Notes: generated by a model not told the origin, from the sequence alone. A DNA stretch of 64,000 bases from Burkholderiales bacterium RIFCSPHIGHO2_12_FULL_63_20 (GCA_001770775.1 MESA01000011.1:148494-212493); one strand, 5' to 3'; counted from the first letter of the stretch, positions 10,119-19,638 are shown. A program made the numbers and translations.

Positions 10119-11063
10119 GTGACCCCACAAGCCCTGCTCGACGCCATCGCCACGATGACGCTGCCCCCGGACGCCCAGCGCCTCTTCCACGGCCGTGGCG
10201 GCATGTTCCCTGGTTACGAACAATGGGCGCTGGACTGGTATCCGCCGGTCCTGCTGCTGACCAGCTACCAACCGGTGAGCGAGGAGGAGCTGGCGCCCAT
10301 CCAGGCTGCGCTGGCGGCCCGCTGGGCGGAACTGATGCCCGATCAGCCTGTGAACCTGGTGTTCCAGCACCGCAACGAGGTGCGCGCCGACACCCGTGTG
10401 CTCAGCGGCGCGGTGCCTGACCCGCATGTGGTCAGCGAGCAAGGCGCGCAGTTCAAGGTGCACCTGCTGCGCGGCTTCAACCACGGGCTGTTTCTGGACA
10501 TGGGCGAGGGCCGCCGCTGGGTGCGCGAGCACGTGGCCCAGGCCTGCACCACGAGCCACCGCTACAAGGTGCTCAACCTGTTTGCCTACACCTGCGCCTT
10601 CTCGGTGGTGGCGATGCAGGCCGGTGCCCGCCAGGGCATCAATGTGGACATGGCCGCCGGCGCCCTGTCCATCGGCAAACAGAACCACCACCTCAATGGC
10701 ATCACGTCGGATGTGAGTTTCCTGCCGCACGACATCTTCAGCTCCTGGGGCAAGATCACCCGCAGCGGCCCGTACGACCTCATCATCCTCGACCCGCCGA
10801 CCTACCAGAAGGGCAGCTTCGTGGCCGAGAAGGACTACGCCCGCCTCATGCGCCGTCTGCCGGATTTGCTGATGCCGGGGGGCCATGCGCTGCTGTGCCT
10901 GAACTCGCCCAAACTGGGACCGGGCTTTTTGCAGGATCTGATGGCGGTGGAGGCGCCGGAGCTGCGCTTTGTGGAGCGCGTGGCCAACCCGGCGGCGTTT
11001 GCGGATGTGGCCGAAGACCGCGCGTTGAAGGTGTTGGTGTACCGCGCGCCGGACCTGAGCTGA
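10119..11063 (+). CDS. Class I SAM-dependent methyltransferase, RlmI-like
   Basis: A 314-residue methyltransferase resembling the C-terminal catalytic region of the 23S rRNA m5C/m2G methyltransferases RlmI and RlmL. The SAM-binding motif I reads LNLFAYTCAFSVVAMQAGA (about residues 155-175), followed by an acidic motif II and the catalytic DPPTYQKG motif (about 227). The DPPxY form is typical of base methylation on RNA in this family. No PUA domain is present at the N terminus, so the exact substrate is unclear. GTG is used as start; no alternative ATG preserves the domain. It converges with the sigma-54 activator gene. Confidence 0.87.
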   Translation: MTPQALLDAIATMTLPPDAQRLFHGRGGMFPGYEQWALDWYPPVLLLTSYQPVSEEELAPIQAALAARWAELMPDQPVNLVFQHRNEVRADTRVLSGAVPDPHVVSEQGAQFKVHLLRGFNHGLFLDMGEGRRWVREHVAQACTTSHRYKVLNLFAYTCAFSVVAMQAGARQGINVDMAAGALSIGKQNHHLNGITSDVSFLPHDIFSSWGKITRSGPYDLIILDPPTYQKGSFVAEKDYARLMRRLPDLLMPGGHALLCLNSPKLGPGFLQDLMAVEAPELRFVERVANPAAFADVAEDRALKVLVYRAPDLS

Positions 11064-11071
11064 GCTGCCCC

Positions 11072-12757
11072 TCAGTTCACCACGTCACGCGCTGCCCCGC
11101 CCAGCTTGAGCATCCGGTAATTGAACTGCCGCAAGGTCAGCCCCAGCGCCTGAGCGGCACGGGAGCGGTTGCCACCGTGCTGGCGCAAGGCCTCCGTCAA
11201 ATCGGCCAGCGCATGGGAGGCGGCGGGCAGGTAAGGCCGCACCAGGGTCACGTCCATTGCCGCGGGACGCGGGACGCGGTCGTCCGCCGTGAAGCGCGCG
11301 CGCAGCGCGTCCGCCGGCGAGGTGCGCGGCAGAAAGCGCTCGATGTCGGCCGCCTCCAGCACGCTCTTGTCACCCAGCAACACCATGCGCTCGATCAGGT
11401 TGGCCAGCTCGCGGATGTTGCCGGGCCAGGCGTGCGCCTGCAGGCGCTGCAGGGCGCCCGGGCTGAGGTTGACGTTGCGCTGGTTGGCCTGGTTGAAGCG
11501 GTTGAGAAAGTGGATCGCCAGCTCATGCACATCGGCGCTGCGCTCGCGCAAGGCAGGCAGGCGGATCGGGATCACATTGAGCCGGTAGAACAGGTCTTCG
11601 CGGAAGGCGCCCAGGGTCACTTCGTGAGCCAGATCGCGGTTGGTGGCGGCCACCAGCCTGGCATCGATGTGCACCTCACGCTTGCCGCCCAGGCGCACGA
11701 TGGTGCCCTCCTGCAGGGTGCGCAAGAGCTTGGTCTGCATGGACAGCGGCAGCTCGCCAATCTCGTCCAGAAAAATGGTGCCGCCATGCGCCTGTTCGAA
11801 CAGGCCGGCGCGCGAACCCACGGCCCCGGTGAAGGCGCCCTTCTCGTAGCCGAACAGCTCCGACTCGAACAGGGTTTCGGGAATGGCCGCGCAGTTGACC
11901 TTGATGAAGGGGTGATCCCGGCGCGGGCTGGCCAGGTGCAGCGCGCGCGCGAACATCTCCTTGCCGGTGCCCGACTCGCCCAGCAGCAGCACACTGGCCT
12001 TGGTGGCGGCCACCTGCTCCAGTTCGGCGATCGAGCGCAGCAACACCGGTGAGGTGCCCACGATGCCGTAGCGCGCGGGCGAGGCCTCCAGCGCCTGCGT
12101 GAGCGCCATGTTGTGCGCCTCCAGCGTGCGGGTGCGCTGCTCCACCGTGAAGCGCAGCTCCAGCAACTGCCCGATCAGCGTGGCGAGGATGCCCAGGATG
12201 GTCAGGTCATCGGCCAGCGAGCGATAGCGATGGCGGATGCGATGGCAGGCCAGCACCCCGACGGTGGACAGCCCCACCCGCACCGGCATGGCGATGAAGG
12301 ACACCGGCCCGGGCGGCAGGTCGTCGCGCTGCACGGTGCGGCACAGGAAGGTCGGCTCGCGGTCGATGTCCTGCACGATGATGAGCTGCCCCGTGGCCAG
12401 CACCCGACCCGTGATGCCCTCGCCACGCCGAAAGTGCCCCCGTTCGCGCTCCTCCCGCGTCAGCCCGTAGGCATAGCGGATGCTGGCCGAAGCCACCTTC
12501 AGGCTGCTGCCGGGCGGCAGGTCCATGAGGGCTTCGAGGTTGTCGGCCAGCACGATCCGCCCGCGGTTCAGGCCCAGCAGCTCGGAGCACAGGTGCAGCA
12601 TCTCGCGCAGCACCACGTCCGGCGCCAGGCTCTTGCCGATGTGCTTCATCACCTCCCGCATCAGGAGCATTTCCTGCGCGTGCCAGTTGCCGGCGCCCGG
12701 GGCGGCGTCGGCCCCGGGCGCACCCGGCAGATCAGGGGTCGCGGGAGGGGTGTGCAT
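11072..12757 (-). CDS. NifA-type sigma-54 activator, last gene of the cyanase operon
   Basis: A 561-residue bacterial enhancer-binding protein. It has an N-terminal GAF sensor domain (about 45-205), a central AAA+ domain with Walker A GESGTGKE (260-267), the sigma-54 contact loop GAFTGA (307-312) and Walker B GGTIFLDE (325-332), and a C-terminal Fis-type helix-turn-helix (about 520-555, [19 protein letters not shown]). All key residues are intact. It starts 15 bases after cynS in the same direction, so it is transcribed as the last gene of the operon that begins with a perfect sigma-54 promoter at about 19.5 kb. The simplest reading is a positive feedback regulator of that operon, with the GAF domain sensing cyanate or nitrogen status; the ligand is not known. 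Confidence 0.94.
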   Translation of the reverse strand: MHTPPATPDLPGAPGADAAPGAGNWHAQEMLLMREVMKHIGKSLAPDVVLREMLHLCSELLGLNRGRIVLADNLEALMDLPPGSSLKVASASIRYAYGLTREERERGHFRRGEGITGRVLATGQLIIVQDIDREPTFLCRTVQRDDLPPGPVSFIAMPVRVGLSTVGVLACHRIRHRYRSLADDLTILGILATLIGQLLELRFTVEQRTRTLEAHNMALTQALEASPARYGIVGTSPVLLRSIAELEQVAATKASVLLLGESGTGKEMFARALHLASPRRDHPFIKVNCAAIPETLFESELFGYEKGAFTGAVGSRAGLFEQAHGGTIFLDEIGELPLSMQTKLLRTLQEGTIVRLGGKREVHIDARLVAATNRDLAHEVTLGAFREDLFYRLNVIPIRLPALRERSADVHELAIHFLNRFNQANQRNVNLSPGALQRLQAHAWPGNIRELANLIERMVLLGDKSVLEAADIERFLPRTSPADALRARFTADDRVPRPAAMDVTLVRPYLPAASHALADLTEALRQHGGNRSRAAQALGLTLRQFNYRMLKLGGAARDVVN

Positions 12758-12772
12758 GTGCGTCGGGGCCGA

Positions 12773-13216
12773 TCAGTACTGCTTGTAGGGCAGGAACTTG
12801 CCGGACAGCACGACGTTGACGCGATCTCCCTTGGGATCGCCCTGGCGCTGGATGTCCATGCTGAAGTCGATCGCACTCATGATGCCGTCGCCGAACTCTT
12901 CGTGGATCAACTCCTTGATCGTGCTGCCGTAGACGCTGACGATTTCATACCAGCGGTAGATCAGTGGGTCGGTGGGCACCGGTGTGGGCAGCGAGCCCTT
13001 GTAAGGCACCACCTGCAGCCATTTGCGCTCCTCGTCGGTGAGGTCGAAGATGTCGCCCACGATGGCGGCCTGGGCGGCGTCGAAGGTCATCTGGCCCAGG
13101 CACCCGGCCGTCGTCCACTCCTTGGAGAGGCCGACCTTCTGGGCGACCTCTTCCCACTTGATGCCCTTGGACACCTTGGTGCTGATGATTTTTTCGGTGA
13201 CGTCCATGCGGTTCAT
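12773..13216 (-). CDS. cynS: Cyanate hydratase (cyanase)
   Basis: A 147-residue cyanase, the usual family length. It converts cyanate plus bicarbonate to ammonia and carbon dioxide (through carbamate), detoxifying cyanate and freeing nitrogen. The N-terminal helical DNA-binding-like domain (WEEVAQKVGLSKEWTTAG) and the C-terminal catalytic block are complete: RWYEIVSVYGSTIKELIHEEFGDGIMSAI contains the catalytic Arg, Glu and Ser residues. The ATG at 13216 is chosen because upstream codons in the open frame are not family-like. It lies 55 bases after the ABC ATPase gene in the operon. There is no neighbouring carbonic anhydrase (cynT), unlike the classical E. coli cyn operon. Confidence 0.97.
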   Translation of the reverse strand: MNRMDVTEKIISTKVSKGIKWEEVAQKVGLSKEWTTAGCLGQMTFDAAQAAIVGDIFDLTDEERKWLQVVPYKGSLPTPVPTDPLIYRWYEIVSVYGSTIKELIHEEFGDGIMSAIDFSMDIQRQGDPKGDRVNVVLSGKFLPYKQY

Positions 13217-13271
13217 GAGAACTCCAGTCTTGATGTGAGAAAAAAGGGGGTTGGAAAAATGGCAGGATCGC

Positions 13272-14159
13272 TCAGTGAGCCTTGGCGCGCGACACCAGAA
13301 AGTCAACGATGTGGTTGCGCAGGTCGTAGTAGCCATCGAGGTGATGCAAGGTGGCGCGGGTGCGCTCGCGGGGCAGTGGGTTGACCACCACCTCGGCGAT
13401 GCCGCCCGGCTTGTAGCCTTGGTCGGTCTCGGCGCCGTTGCTCATCAGCAGGATGCGATCGGCCAGCAAGATGGCCTCGTCCACGTCGTGAGTGATCATG
13501 AACACCGTCTGATGGGTCTCGCGCACAATGCCCATCAGCTCGTCCTGGATGGTGCCGCGCGTCAGCGCATCCAAGGCGCCAAAGGGCTCGTCCAGCAAGA
13601 GCATCTTGGGCTGGATGGAGAAGGCCCGGGCGATGCCCACCCGCTGCTTCATGCCGCCGGACAACTGGCTGGGCTTCTTGTCGATCGCCGGCGTCAGGCC
13701 CACCAGCTGCACGAACTTCTCGACATGCGCGTTGGTTTGCGCCGCCGACCAATCCGGCCAGCGAGACTTGACGGCAAAGGCAATGTTCTGGCGCACCGTC
13801 AGCCACGGCATCAGGGCGTGGCCCTGGAACACCACCCCGCGCTCCAGACTGGGCCCGACCATCTCACGCGACTCCATGAACACATGGCCCGCAGTGGCGG
13901 TGTCCAGCCCGGCCAGCACGTTCAAGATGGTGGTCTTGCCGCAGCCCGAGTGGCCGATGACGCAGACGAACTCGCCGCGGTCCAGCGTGAAGGAAACATC
14001 GGCAAACACGGGCTTGTCGGCCACATAGGCCTTGCCGAGGCGTTCGATCTGAAGCAGAGGGGTCTTCACGGGAGCCTTTCCTGCGGATGCTGTGAGGTCG
14101 GGCGCGGGCGCCGGCGGTGCGGTCTTGAGGCCACCGAGGGCCGAGGTGTCAATCCACAT
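13272..14159 (-). CDS. Nitrate/cyanate-type ABC transporter, ATP-binding protein
   Basis: A 295-residue ABC ATPase of the nitrate/sulfonate/taurine (NrtD/SsuB/TauB) group. Walker A is GHSGCGKTT, the signature is LSGGMKQR, Walker B is LLLDEPFGALD, and the switch His lies in MITHDVDEA. A roughly 35-residue N-terminal extension precedes the ATPase fold. The ATG overlaps the permease stop by 11 bases, indicating translational coupling and supporting this start over the internal one near 'VKTPLLQIERL'. With the neighbouring permease and binding protein it forms a complete importer, and cynS downstream suggests cyanate as the cargo, nitrate being the alternative. Confidence 0.94.
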   Translation of the reverse strand: MWIDTSALGGLKTAPPAPAPDLTASAGKAPVKTPLLQIERLGKAYVADKPVFADVSFTLDRGEFVCVIGHSGCGKTTILNVLAGLDTATAGHVFMESREMVGPSLERGVVFQGHALMPWLTVRQNIAFAVKSRWPDWSAAQTNAHVEKFVQLVGLTPAIDKKPSQLSGGMKQRVGIARAFSIQPKMLLLDEPFGALDALTRGTIQDELMGIVRETHQTVFMITHDVDEAILLADRILLMSNGAETDQGYKPGGIAEVVVNPLPRERTRATLHHLDGYYDLRNHIVDFLVSRAKAH

Positions 14160-15015
14160 AGGTCACCGCCTTTTGCAGTCGGCCAAAGGCCAGGTCCAGC
14201 AACATGCCCACCACGCCGATGACCAGCACGGCAAAGATCACATTGCTCAGGGAGAGGTTGTTCCACTCGTTCCAGACGAAGTAGCCGATGCCCGTGCCGC
14301 CCACCAACATCTCCGCCGCCACGATCACCAGCCAGGCAATGCCCATGCTGATGCGCATGCCGGTGAGGATGGTGGGGGCCGCGGCGGGCAGGATCACCTG
14401 CAGCGCTTTGCGCAAGGGGCTGACCTCCAGGGTGGCCGCCACGTTGAGCCATTCCTTCTTGACCGCCGCCACACCAAAGGCGGTGTTCACCAGCATCGGC
14501 CAGATCGAGCAGATGAAGATCACGAAGATCCCGCTCAGGGTCGAGTCCTTGATGGTGTATAGCGCCAGCGGCATCCAGGCCAGGGGGCTGATCGGCTTGA
14601 GGACCTGGATGAACGGATCCAGCGCCCGATTCAGCAGGGGGGACATCCCGATCACGAAGCCCAGCGGGATCGCGACCAGGCAGGCCAGGCCAAAGCCCAG
14701 CGCCACACGCCCCAGCGAGTGCGCCAGCTGGATGCCCACGCCCTTGTCGTTGGGGCCGTTGTCATAGAACGGCCGGGACAGATGCGACCACACCGTCTCG
14801 CCCATCTGGCCCAGCGTGGGGAAGCCATCGGCCTTCTTGGCCGAGGGGTCCTGCCCCATCATCTGCGCGTACTCGATCTGTTCGGGCGTCAGGCCGGCAC
14901 CGGAGGCGGCGCCGCCCGCGCTCGCGGTGGCGACGTACCAGATGCCGAGGATGGCCACCAGGATCAGGCCCGACAGCAGCCCGGCGCGCACTTTCAGGTT
15001 CTTGGCGACACTCAT
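14149..15015 (-). CDS. Nitrate/cyanate-type ABC transporter, permease
   Basis: A 288-residue inner-membrane permease of the NrtB/SsuC/CynB type with about six membrane segments. The cytoplasmic EAA-type loop that contacts the ATPase is visible around the KPISPLAWMPLALY and VAATLEVSPLRKALQVILPAAAPT blocks. The ATG at 15015 sits 1 base after the stop of the binding-protein gene, so translation is coupled; the in-frame upstream region lies inside that gene and is not needed. Family members move nitrate, nitrite, cyanate, bicarbonate or sulfonates. Confidence 0.93.
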   Translation of the reverse strand: MSVAKNLKVRAGLLSGLILVAILGIWYVATASAGGAASGAGLTPEQIEYAQMMGQDPSAKKADGFPTLGQMGETVWSHLSRPFYDNGPNDKGVGIQLAHSLGRVALGFGLACLVAIPLGFVIGMSPLLNRALDPFIQVLKPISPLAWMPLALYTIKDSTLSGIFVIFICSIWPMLVNTAFGVAAVKKEWLNVAATLEVSPLRKALQVILPAAAPTILTGMRISMGIAWLVIVAAEMLVGGTGIGYFVWNEWNNLSLSNVIFAVLVIGVVGMLLDLAFGRLQKAVTYVD

Positions 15016-15016
15016 G

Positions 15017-16408
15017 TCACACCGCCTTTCGGATGGCAAAGCTCTTCAGGTAGGCATCGGCCTTGGCCGCATCGAACTCCTTGCCCATCACCTTGAACTT
15101 GGGCGAAGCGGCCGCCGGTGCCGGCTGGCCCAGTGCCTTCATGTGCTTGCGGGCATCGGTCATCAGGAACACCTTTTCGGCAATCTGACGGTAGTTCACA
15201 TCGCCCTTGAGGTAACCCCAGCGCTGCATCTGCGTGAGCATCCACACGGCCATGCTGTCCCAGGGCATCGGGTCAAAGTCCGCACGCGAGGGCACGTTCT
15301 GCACATTGCCCAGGCCATCGGCAAAGCGGCCAGTGAGCACCTGCTTGACCACCACCTCGGGCTGGTTCAGGTACTGCGGCTTGGAGATGACGCCCGCGAT
15401 CAGCTCGCGGTTCTTGGGGCCGCGGGCCATGGCGGCAGCGGTCAACACGGCGCGGTAGAGCGCGGCAAAGGTGTTGGGGTTCTTCTGCACGAACTCGGCG
15501 CTGGTGCCAAAGGCGCAGCAAGGGTGACCGTCCCAGATGTCCTTGGTGAGCAGGTGGATGAAGCCCACCTCCTCGTAGACCGCGCGCTGGTTGAAGGGAT
15601 CGGGGCCGAGGAAGCCGTCGATGTTGCCGGCACGCAGGTTGGCCACCATTTCGGCCGGTGGCACCACGCGCAGTTGCACATCGGTGTCGGGGTTCAGGCC
15701 CGCCTCAGCCAGGTAGTAGCGCAACAGGAAGTTGTGCATGCTGAACTCGAAGGGAATGGCGAACTTGAAGCCCTTCCAGTTCTTCGGGTCGCGGTTGTTC
15801 TTGTGCTTGAGCGCCAGGGTGATGGCCTGGCCGTTGACGTTCTGGATCGTCGCCACCTGCATGGCCTTGGCGCTCGATCCCAGGCCCAGCGTGATGGCCA
15901 GCGGCATCGGGCTCAAGAAGTGCGAGGCGTCATACTCGTTGTTGAGCATCTTGTCGCGCACCAGGGCCCAGCCCGCCGTTTTGCTGAGCTCCACATTCAG
16001 CCCTTGCTGTTTGTAAAAGCCCAAGGGGTGCGCCATGATCAACGGCGTGGCACAGGTGATGGGGATGAAGCCGATCTTCAGATCGGTCTTCTCCAGCGCG
16101 CCTTTGTCCTGCGCCATGGCCTGCAGACTGGCCAGGGGCAGCACGCTGGCGATGGCCGCCATGGCCGTGCGCTGTCCGACGGCATTGAGGAAGGCGCGGC
16201 GGGTGGCTTCCACCGGGAAGAGCGCTTTCACCGCGGCCGCTTCGATGAAATCGCGCGACAGGGTGTCGACATCGGTGGCGCGGGCCTCGGTCGCAGCCAG
16301 CGTGGCGGCGTCATGCTCGGCACTGCTGGCGTGTTGTCCGCAGGTGCAACCGCCCAGTCGGGCAAGCGGCGAATACGGGCGATAGATGTTGTCGTCAGAG
16401 TTCGTCAT
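15017..16408 (-). CDS. Nitrate/cyanate-type ABC transporter, substrate-binding protein
   Basis: A 463-residue periplasmic binding protein of the NrtA/CmpA group. It has an unusual N-terminal part: about 75 residues with a Cys pair (CTC) before a Tat-like signal around residues 68-98 (twin Arg in TRRAFLNAVG, then a hydrophobic stretch ending QAMAQ). The mature domain follows, with blocks such as LKIGFIPITCATPLIMA and MHNFLLRYYLAEAGLNPD that are diagnostic for nitrate, bicarbonate and cyanate binders. It follows the rubredoxin-reductase gene by 46 bases. Ligand specificity cannot be read directly; linkage to cyanase favours cyanate. Confidence 0.92.
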   Translation of the reverse strand: MTNSDDNIYRPYSPLARLGGCTCGQHASSAEHDAATLAATEARATDVDTLSRDFIEAAAVKALFPVEATRRAFLNAVGQRTAMAAIASVLPLASLQAMAQDKGALEKTDLKIGFIPITCATPLIMAHPLGFYKQQGLNVELSKTAGWALVRDKMLNNEYDASHFLSPMPLAITLGLGSSAKAMQVATIQNVNGQAITLALKHKNNRDPKNWKGFKFAIPFEFSMHNFLLRYYLAEAGLNPDTDVQLRVVPPAEMVANLRAGNIDGFLGPDPFNQRAVYEEVGFIHLLTKDIWDGHPCCAFGTSAEFVQKNPNTFAALYRAVLTAAAMARGPKNRELIAGVISKPQYLNQPEVVVKQVLTGRFADGLGNVQNVPSRADFDPMPWDSMAVWMLTQMQRWGYLKGDVNYRQIAEKVFLMTDARKHMKALGQPAPAAASPKFKVMGKEFDAAKADAYLKSFAIRKAV

Positions 16409-16454
16409 GGCGTGGCCTCGGTCAGAAGTGATGAAAGGGGGCGCTGCGCCCTGC

Positions 16455-17684
16455 TCAGTGCAGGGTCAGCGGCATCGACGTGGTCTTGACCCGCACCACC
16501 ATGGGGCGGACCTGATAGGGCTCCGGCTCACCCGCGCAGATTTGCGCGGCGATGGTTCTGGCCTGGCGCGCAATCGGCTCGATGTAGCGGCTGGCCTGGC
16601 CATCCACCGTGATGCAGTCGCCCAGTGCGTAGATGCCTGCCTGACTGGTACGCAAGGTTCGTGCCTCCACGGCGACGCCCTGGTCCCAGCGCAAGCCCGC
16701 CGTGCGGGCCAGGCGTGAGGGGGTGTGCAAGCCCGCGGCGGCGATCAGCTGATCGGCCTCGAACACCTGACCACAACGGGTGCGCACGCGGATGCGGCCC
16801 TGCACTCGCTCGGCCGAGGCCACCTGCACACCGCCCACAAAGCGGATGGGCAGGTCTTGCCAGGCTTGCAGCACCTGCTGCCCCGCTTGCTCGGCCTGCC
16901 AGCGCGCCAGCGGCTCGCTCTGGGTGTCCAGCAAGGTGATGCGGTGCCCGCCCAAGGCCAGGTCATTGGCCAGTTCACTGCCAATCAGGCCAGCCCCGAC
17001 GATCACAAGCTCACATGATGAGCCTTCCATCGCAGCGCGCAGTCTCTGATACGCCGCCAGGTGGTTGATGCGCCAGCACAAGGTGGCCGGCAGCGTGTCG
17101 GGCAACACCGGCTGCGCGCCGTGGGCCAGGATGAGATGGGTATACGGAATCGGCCCCCGTGTGGTGCGCAATTGGTGCGTGGCCTCGCACACGCGCACCG
17201 CATGGGTGTGTGCCATCAGGGTCACACCCAGGCGACGTGCCGCCTGCACGCCAGACTCTTTGACCAGCTGCTCGGGCGCCAGGCCTCGGGCCATGGCCAC
17301 GGACAGCAGCGGCTTGTCATACACATCGCCGGCGCACGCGCTCACCAGGGTGATGGGCAGATCGGCATCACGGGCCCGCAAGGCCTCGGCCATCTGCCAG
17401 CCTGCGCGCCCTGCGCCCACGATGACCACACCGGCTTCGCCCGCACGGCGAGTGCACACCACCGATGCGCGGCCGGCCTGCGCACGCAGCGTGTCCAGAC
17501 AGGGTGCGGTGTAAGGCACGAAGTCCTGCTTGCTGACCCCGCACAGGGGGCAGGCCCAGTCATCGGGGATGTCAGCCAGGCGGGTGCCAGGAGGCAGCCC
17601 TCCGTCGGGATCGCCCTGGGCCTCGTCGTAGACGTAGCCGCAGGCCTCGCAGATGTACTGCTGGAAAGGCAAGATGGCACTCAT
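16455..17684 (-). CDS. Rubredoxin-fused NAD(P)H:FAD oxidoreductase
   Basis: A 409-residue fusion of an N-terminal rubredoxin and a flavin reductase. The rubredoxin iron ligands are C12, C15, C45 and C48 (CEAC and CPLC). The reductase part has two dinucleotide-binding motifs: [10 protein letters not shown] for FAD and [14 protein letters not shown] for NAD(P)H, and a C-terminal IYALGDC FAD loop. It should pass electrons from NAD(P)H through FAD to rubredoxin and on to a partner oxygenase or peroxide reductase. The start ATG overlaps the stop of the acyl-CoA-dehydrogenase-like gene (ATGA), so the two are coupled and that flavoprotein is the likeliest partner. The frame is open far upstream but those residues belong to the overlapping gene. 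Confidence 0.92.
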   Translation of the reverse strand: MSAILPFQQYICEACGYVYDEAQGDPDGGLPPGTRLADIPDDWACPLCGVSKQDFVPYTAPCLDTLRAQAGRASVVCTRRAGEAGVVIVGAGRAGWQMAEALRARDADLPITLVSACAGDVYDKPLLSVAMARGLAPEQLVKESGVQAARRLGVTLMAHTHAVRVCEATHQLRTTRGPIPYTHLILAHGAQPVLPDTLPATLCWRINHLAAYQRLRAAMEGSSCELVIVGAGLIGSELANDLALGGHRITLLDTQSEPLARWQAEQAGQQVLQAWQDLPIRFVGGVQVASAERVQGRIRVRTRCGQVFEADQLIAAAGLHTPSRLARTAGLRWDQGVAVEARTLRTSQAGIYALGDCITVDGQASRYIEPIARQARTIAAQICAGEPEPYQVRPMVVRVKTTSMPLTLH

Positions 17685-18832
17685 GCGGGCATCTCCTCGG
17701 TGCTCAAGCGCGCGATCTCCTTGCGCAGGTGCTTGATGGCGGGGGTGACGATGGCGACGAAGTGCGACTCTCGCACGCGGCGCTGCACATCGGAGCTGAG
17801 CAGATAGCCGCGTGCGCCCTGGTGCATCAAGGCCGACTGCGCGGCCCGCAGACACAGCTCGGCGCCATGCGCCCGCGCATCCAGCACGTCGATGAAGAAC
17901 TCCTTGCTGCTGTCAAACGGGGTCTCGGCCAGCTTCATGACCCGTGCCGACAACTCGTCCAGCTCGGCCTGCAAGGCATCGGGCCGGTCTTCCAGGAACT
18001 GGTTCACATGGCCGAGCTGCCCTTCCACGGCCCACATCGAGTCGATGGCGCCCTGGGTCACGCCCACCGCCATGCCGCACTGCAACATCACAAAGGCCGC
18101 CCGGATGCTGGCAATGAAGGGGCGCGTCGGATCGGCAATCAGTTGATCGGCACCCACAAAGTGATCGCTCAAGCGCAGGGCATAGGTGCCCGTCCCCTCC
18201 ATGCCAGAGAAACTGGGGCACTCGCGCATTTCCACGCCCGGTGCATCACAGTGCAGCAGGAACATGATTTCATGTGGCTCACTCGTTGAGCCTGATTCCA
18301 CGCTGGCGATGGCGCCGCAGTATTGAGATGGCCCCAGGTTGCTCACCCAGGGCAGCGTGCCGCTCACCCGATAGCCGCCCTCCACCACGCGAGCACGCAA
18401 AAGCATGCCTTCAATCTGGGCGTAGCTCTTCATGGGGTTGGACAGCGCGGTGCCGCCCAGCCCCTCCCCGCTGAGGTGCGCCTGCAGCACGCGGCCGGTC
18501 AAGGCGGGGTTGCCGCTGTGCTGCAGGTACAGCCCGCACACGGCCTGGCACCACATCATGAAGCCGGTGGCCCCGCACACGCGGGACACCTCGGCCATCG
18601 CCTGGATGGCTAGGCCATAGTCGCCGGCCTGCGTGTCGGTATCGAGGTGGGCACTCATGGCGCCCACCCTGGCCAGATCGCGCAGGATCGCTTGCGGATA
18701 CAGGCCGCGGTCGATGGCTTCGACCTGCTGCTTCAAGGGGCCGTGGGCAATGGCCTGCACGGCAGCCATCAAGGCGGAGGAGACCTCTGCAGGAGGCGAG
18801 GCGAGGTCCTGAGGCATGTCAGCGTGGTTCAT
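17681..18832 (-). CDS. Acyl-CoA dehydrogenase-like flavoprotein, possibly a monooxygenase
   Basis: A 383-residue protein of the acyl-CoA dehydrogenase fold, with N-terminal helical, middle beta and C-terminal helical domains visible (middle domain around [13 protein letters not shown] to [17 protein letters not shown] region). The position where true dehydrogenases carry the catalytic Glu in a YEG(T) motif reads FVAIVTPA here, near the C terminus after RRVRESH. That pattern is closer to the group D flavin monooxygenases (DszC/SfnC type) that use this fold, so oxidation of a small nitrogen or sulfur compound is more likely than fatty-acid dehydrogenation. It is second in the operon and coupled to the rubredoxin reductase. 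The substrate is unknown. Confidence 0.85.
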   Translation of the reverse strand: MNHADMPQDLASPPAEVSSALMAAVQAIAHGPLKQQVEAIDRGLYPQAILRDLARVGAMSAHLDTDTQAGDYGLAIQAMAEVSRVCGATGFMMWCQAVCGLYLQHSGNPALTGRVLQAHLSGEGLGGTALSNPMKSYAQIEGMLLRARVVEGGYRVSGTLPWVSNLGPSQYCGAIASVESGSTSEPHEIMFLLHCDAPGVEMRECPSFSGMEGTGTYALRLSDHFVGADQLIADPTRPFIASIRAAFVMLQCGMAVGVTQGAIDSMWAVEGQLGHVNQFLEDRPDALQAELDELSARVMKLAETPFDSSKEFFIDVLDARAHGAELCLRAAQSALMHQGARGYLLSSDVQRRVRESHFVAIVTPAIKHLRKEIARLSTEEMPA

Positions 18833-18865
18833 GTGGAGACTCCTTGAGGCAGCCAGCGCTCGGCT

Positions 18866-19450
18866 TCAGTCAGCCAGGCTGATCGTGAAGGGGATGGGGT
18901 TGCGCATCGTGTTGGCCACCGGCGAGTAGTAGTTGGCGTGCTGCACGATCTCGTCGAGCACCTCACGCGGCGCATCGCCTTCCACCAGCACCTTCACGCG
19001 AATGGCCTGAAAGCCCATCTCAGGCGGGGTCTTCTGCAAGGCCCCATCGGCGCCCCAGGCGGCGGGGTTGCCGATGTCGCCCTCCATGAAGATCTCCAGG
19101 CGCGTCAGCTTGACCTGCTTCCATGTGGCGACCGCGGTGATGCCCACGGCAAGGCAGCCGCCCAGGCCCGACAGCACGATCTCCCCGGGGGCGGGGGCGG
19201 TGTCCTGCCCGAACAGATGCAGCGGCTCATCGACCACCACTGGCGTGTGGTTGCCCACATAGCTGAGCGAGCGGTATTGCCCCTCCATCACGGTGTGCAC
19301 TTTGTTGGTGCCGCGAGAGGATGGGTTGTTGCGCCCCTTGTCCGCAAAGGCCATGAGCCCATCGCGATCGATGGGGCGCAGATAGGCCTTCACCGTGGTG
19401 GGGGCAGCGGCAGTCGAGGGGGCAGTGGCTGGGGCGATGACGGTGGACAT
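18866..19450 (-). CDS. OsmC-family peroxide reductase, first gene of the operon
   Basis: A 194-residue OsmC/Ohr superfamily protein. These reduce organic or fatty-acid hydroperoxides with a pair of redox cysteines. One Cys is seen in LSGLGGCLAVGITAVA, the normal place of the first catalytic Cys; I do not see a second Cys in the conventional C-terminal position, so a one-Cys mechanism or a different partner is possible. The ATG at 19450 lies 53 bases after a perfect sigma-54 promoter and is preferred over an upstream in-frame ATG that would overlap that promoter. It is first in an eight-gene operon that ends with a sigma-54 activator. Confidence 0.88.
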   Translation of the reverse strand: MSTVIAPATAPSTAAAPTTVKAYLRPIDRDGLMAFADKGRNNPSSRGTNKVHTVMEGQYRSLSYVGNHTPVVVDEPLHLFGQDTAPAPGEIVLSGLGGCLAVGITAVATWKQVKLTRLEIFMEGDIGNPAAWGADGALQKTPPEMGFQAIRVKVLVEGDAPREVLDEIVQHANYYSPVANTMRNPIPFTISLAD

Positions 19451-19502
19451 GAAAGCTCCTGAACAAGGGAAAGAAAGAATGTCTGCTTGGCAATGTCTAC
19501 AT

Positions 19503-19518
19503 TGCAAGGGGTGTGCCA
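19503..19518 (-). promoter_or_regulatory. Sigma-54 (-24/-12) promoter of the cyanase operon
   Basis: Read on the minus strand, the 16 bases TGGCAC-N5-TTGCA match the sigma-54 consensus (TGGCAC-N5-TTGCW) exactly, with the invariant GG and GC at the right spacing. It is 53 bases upstream of the OsmC start codon, which would give a leader of about 40 bases. The operon's last gene encodes a sigma-54 activator with an intact GAFTGA loop, which is strong independent support. Confidence 0.9.
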
Positions 19519-19638
19519 GATGCGCGATCGCCCCTCAAACTTTTCTCAAACCATTGATTCAGAAGTGCTTTTTCAGTACCCACCCACGGATTGAGCGATC
19601 ACCCCCGCCCGATGGCCAAGCCACGAGCGCAGACAAAC

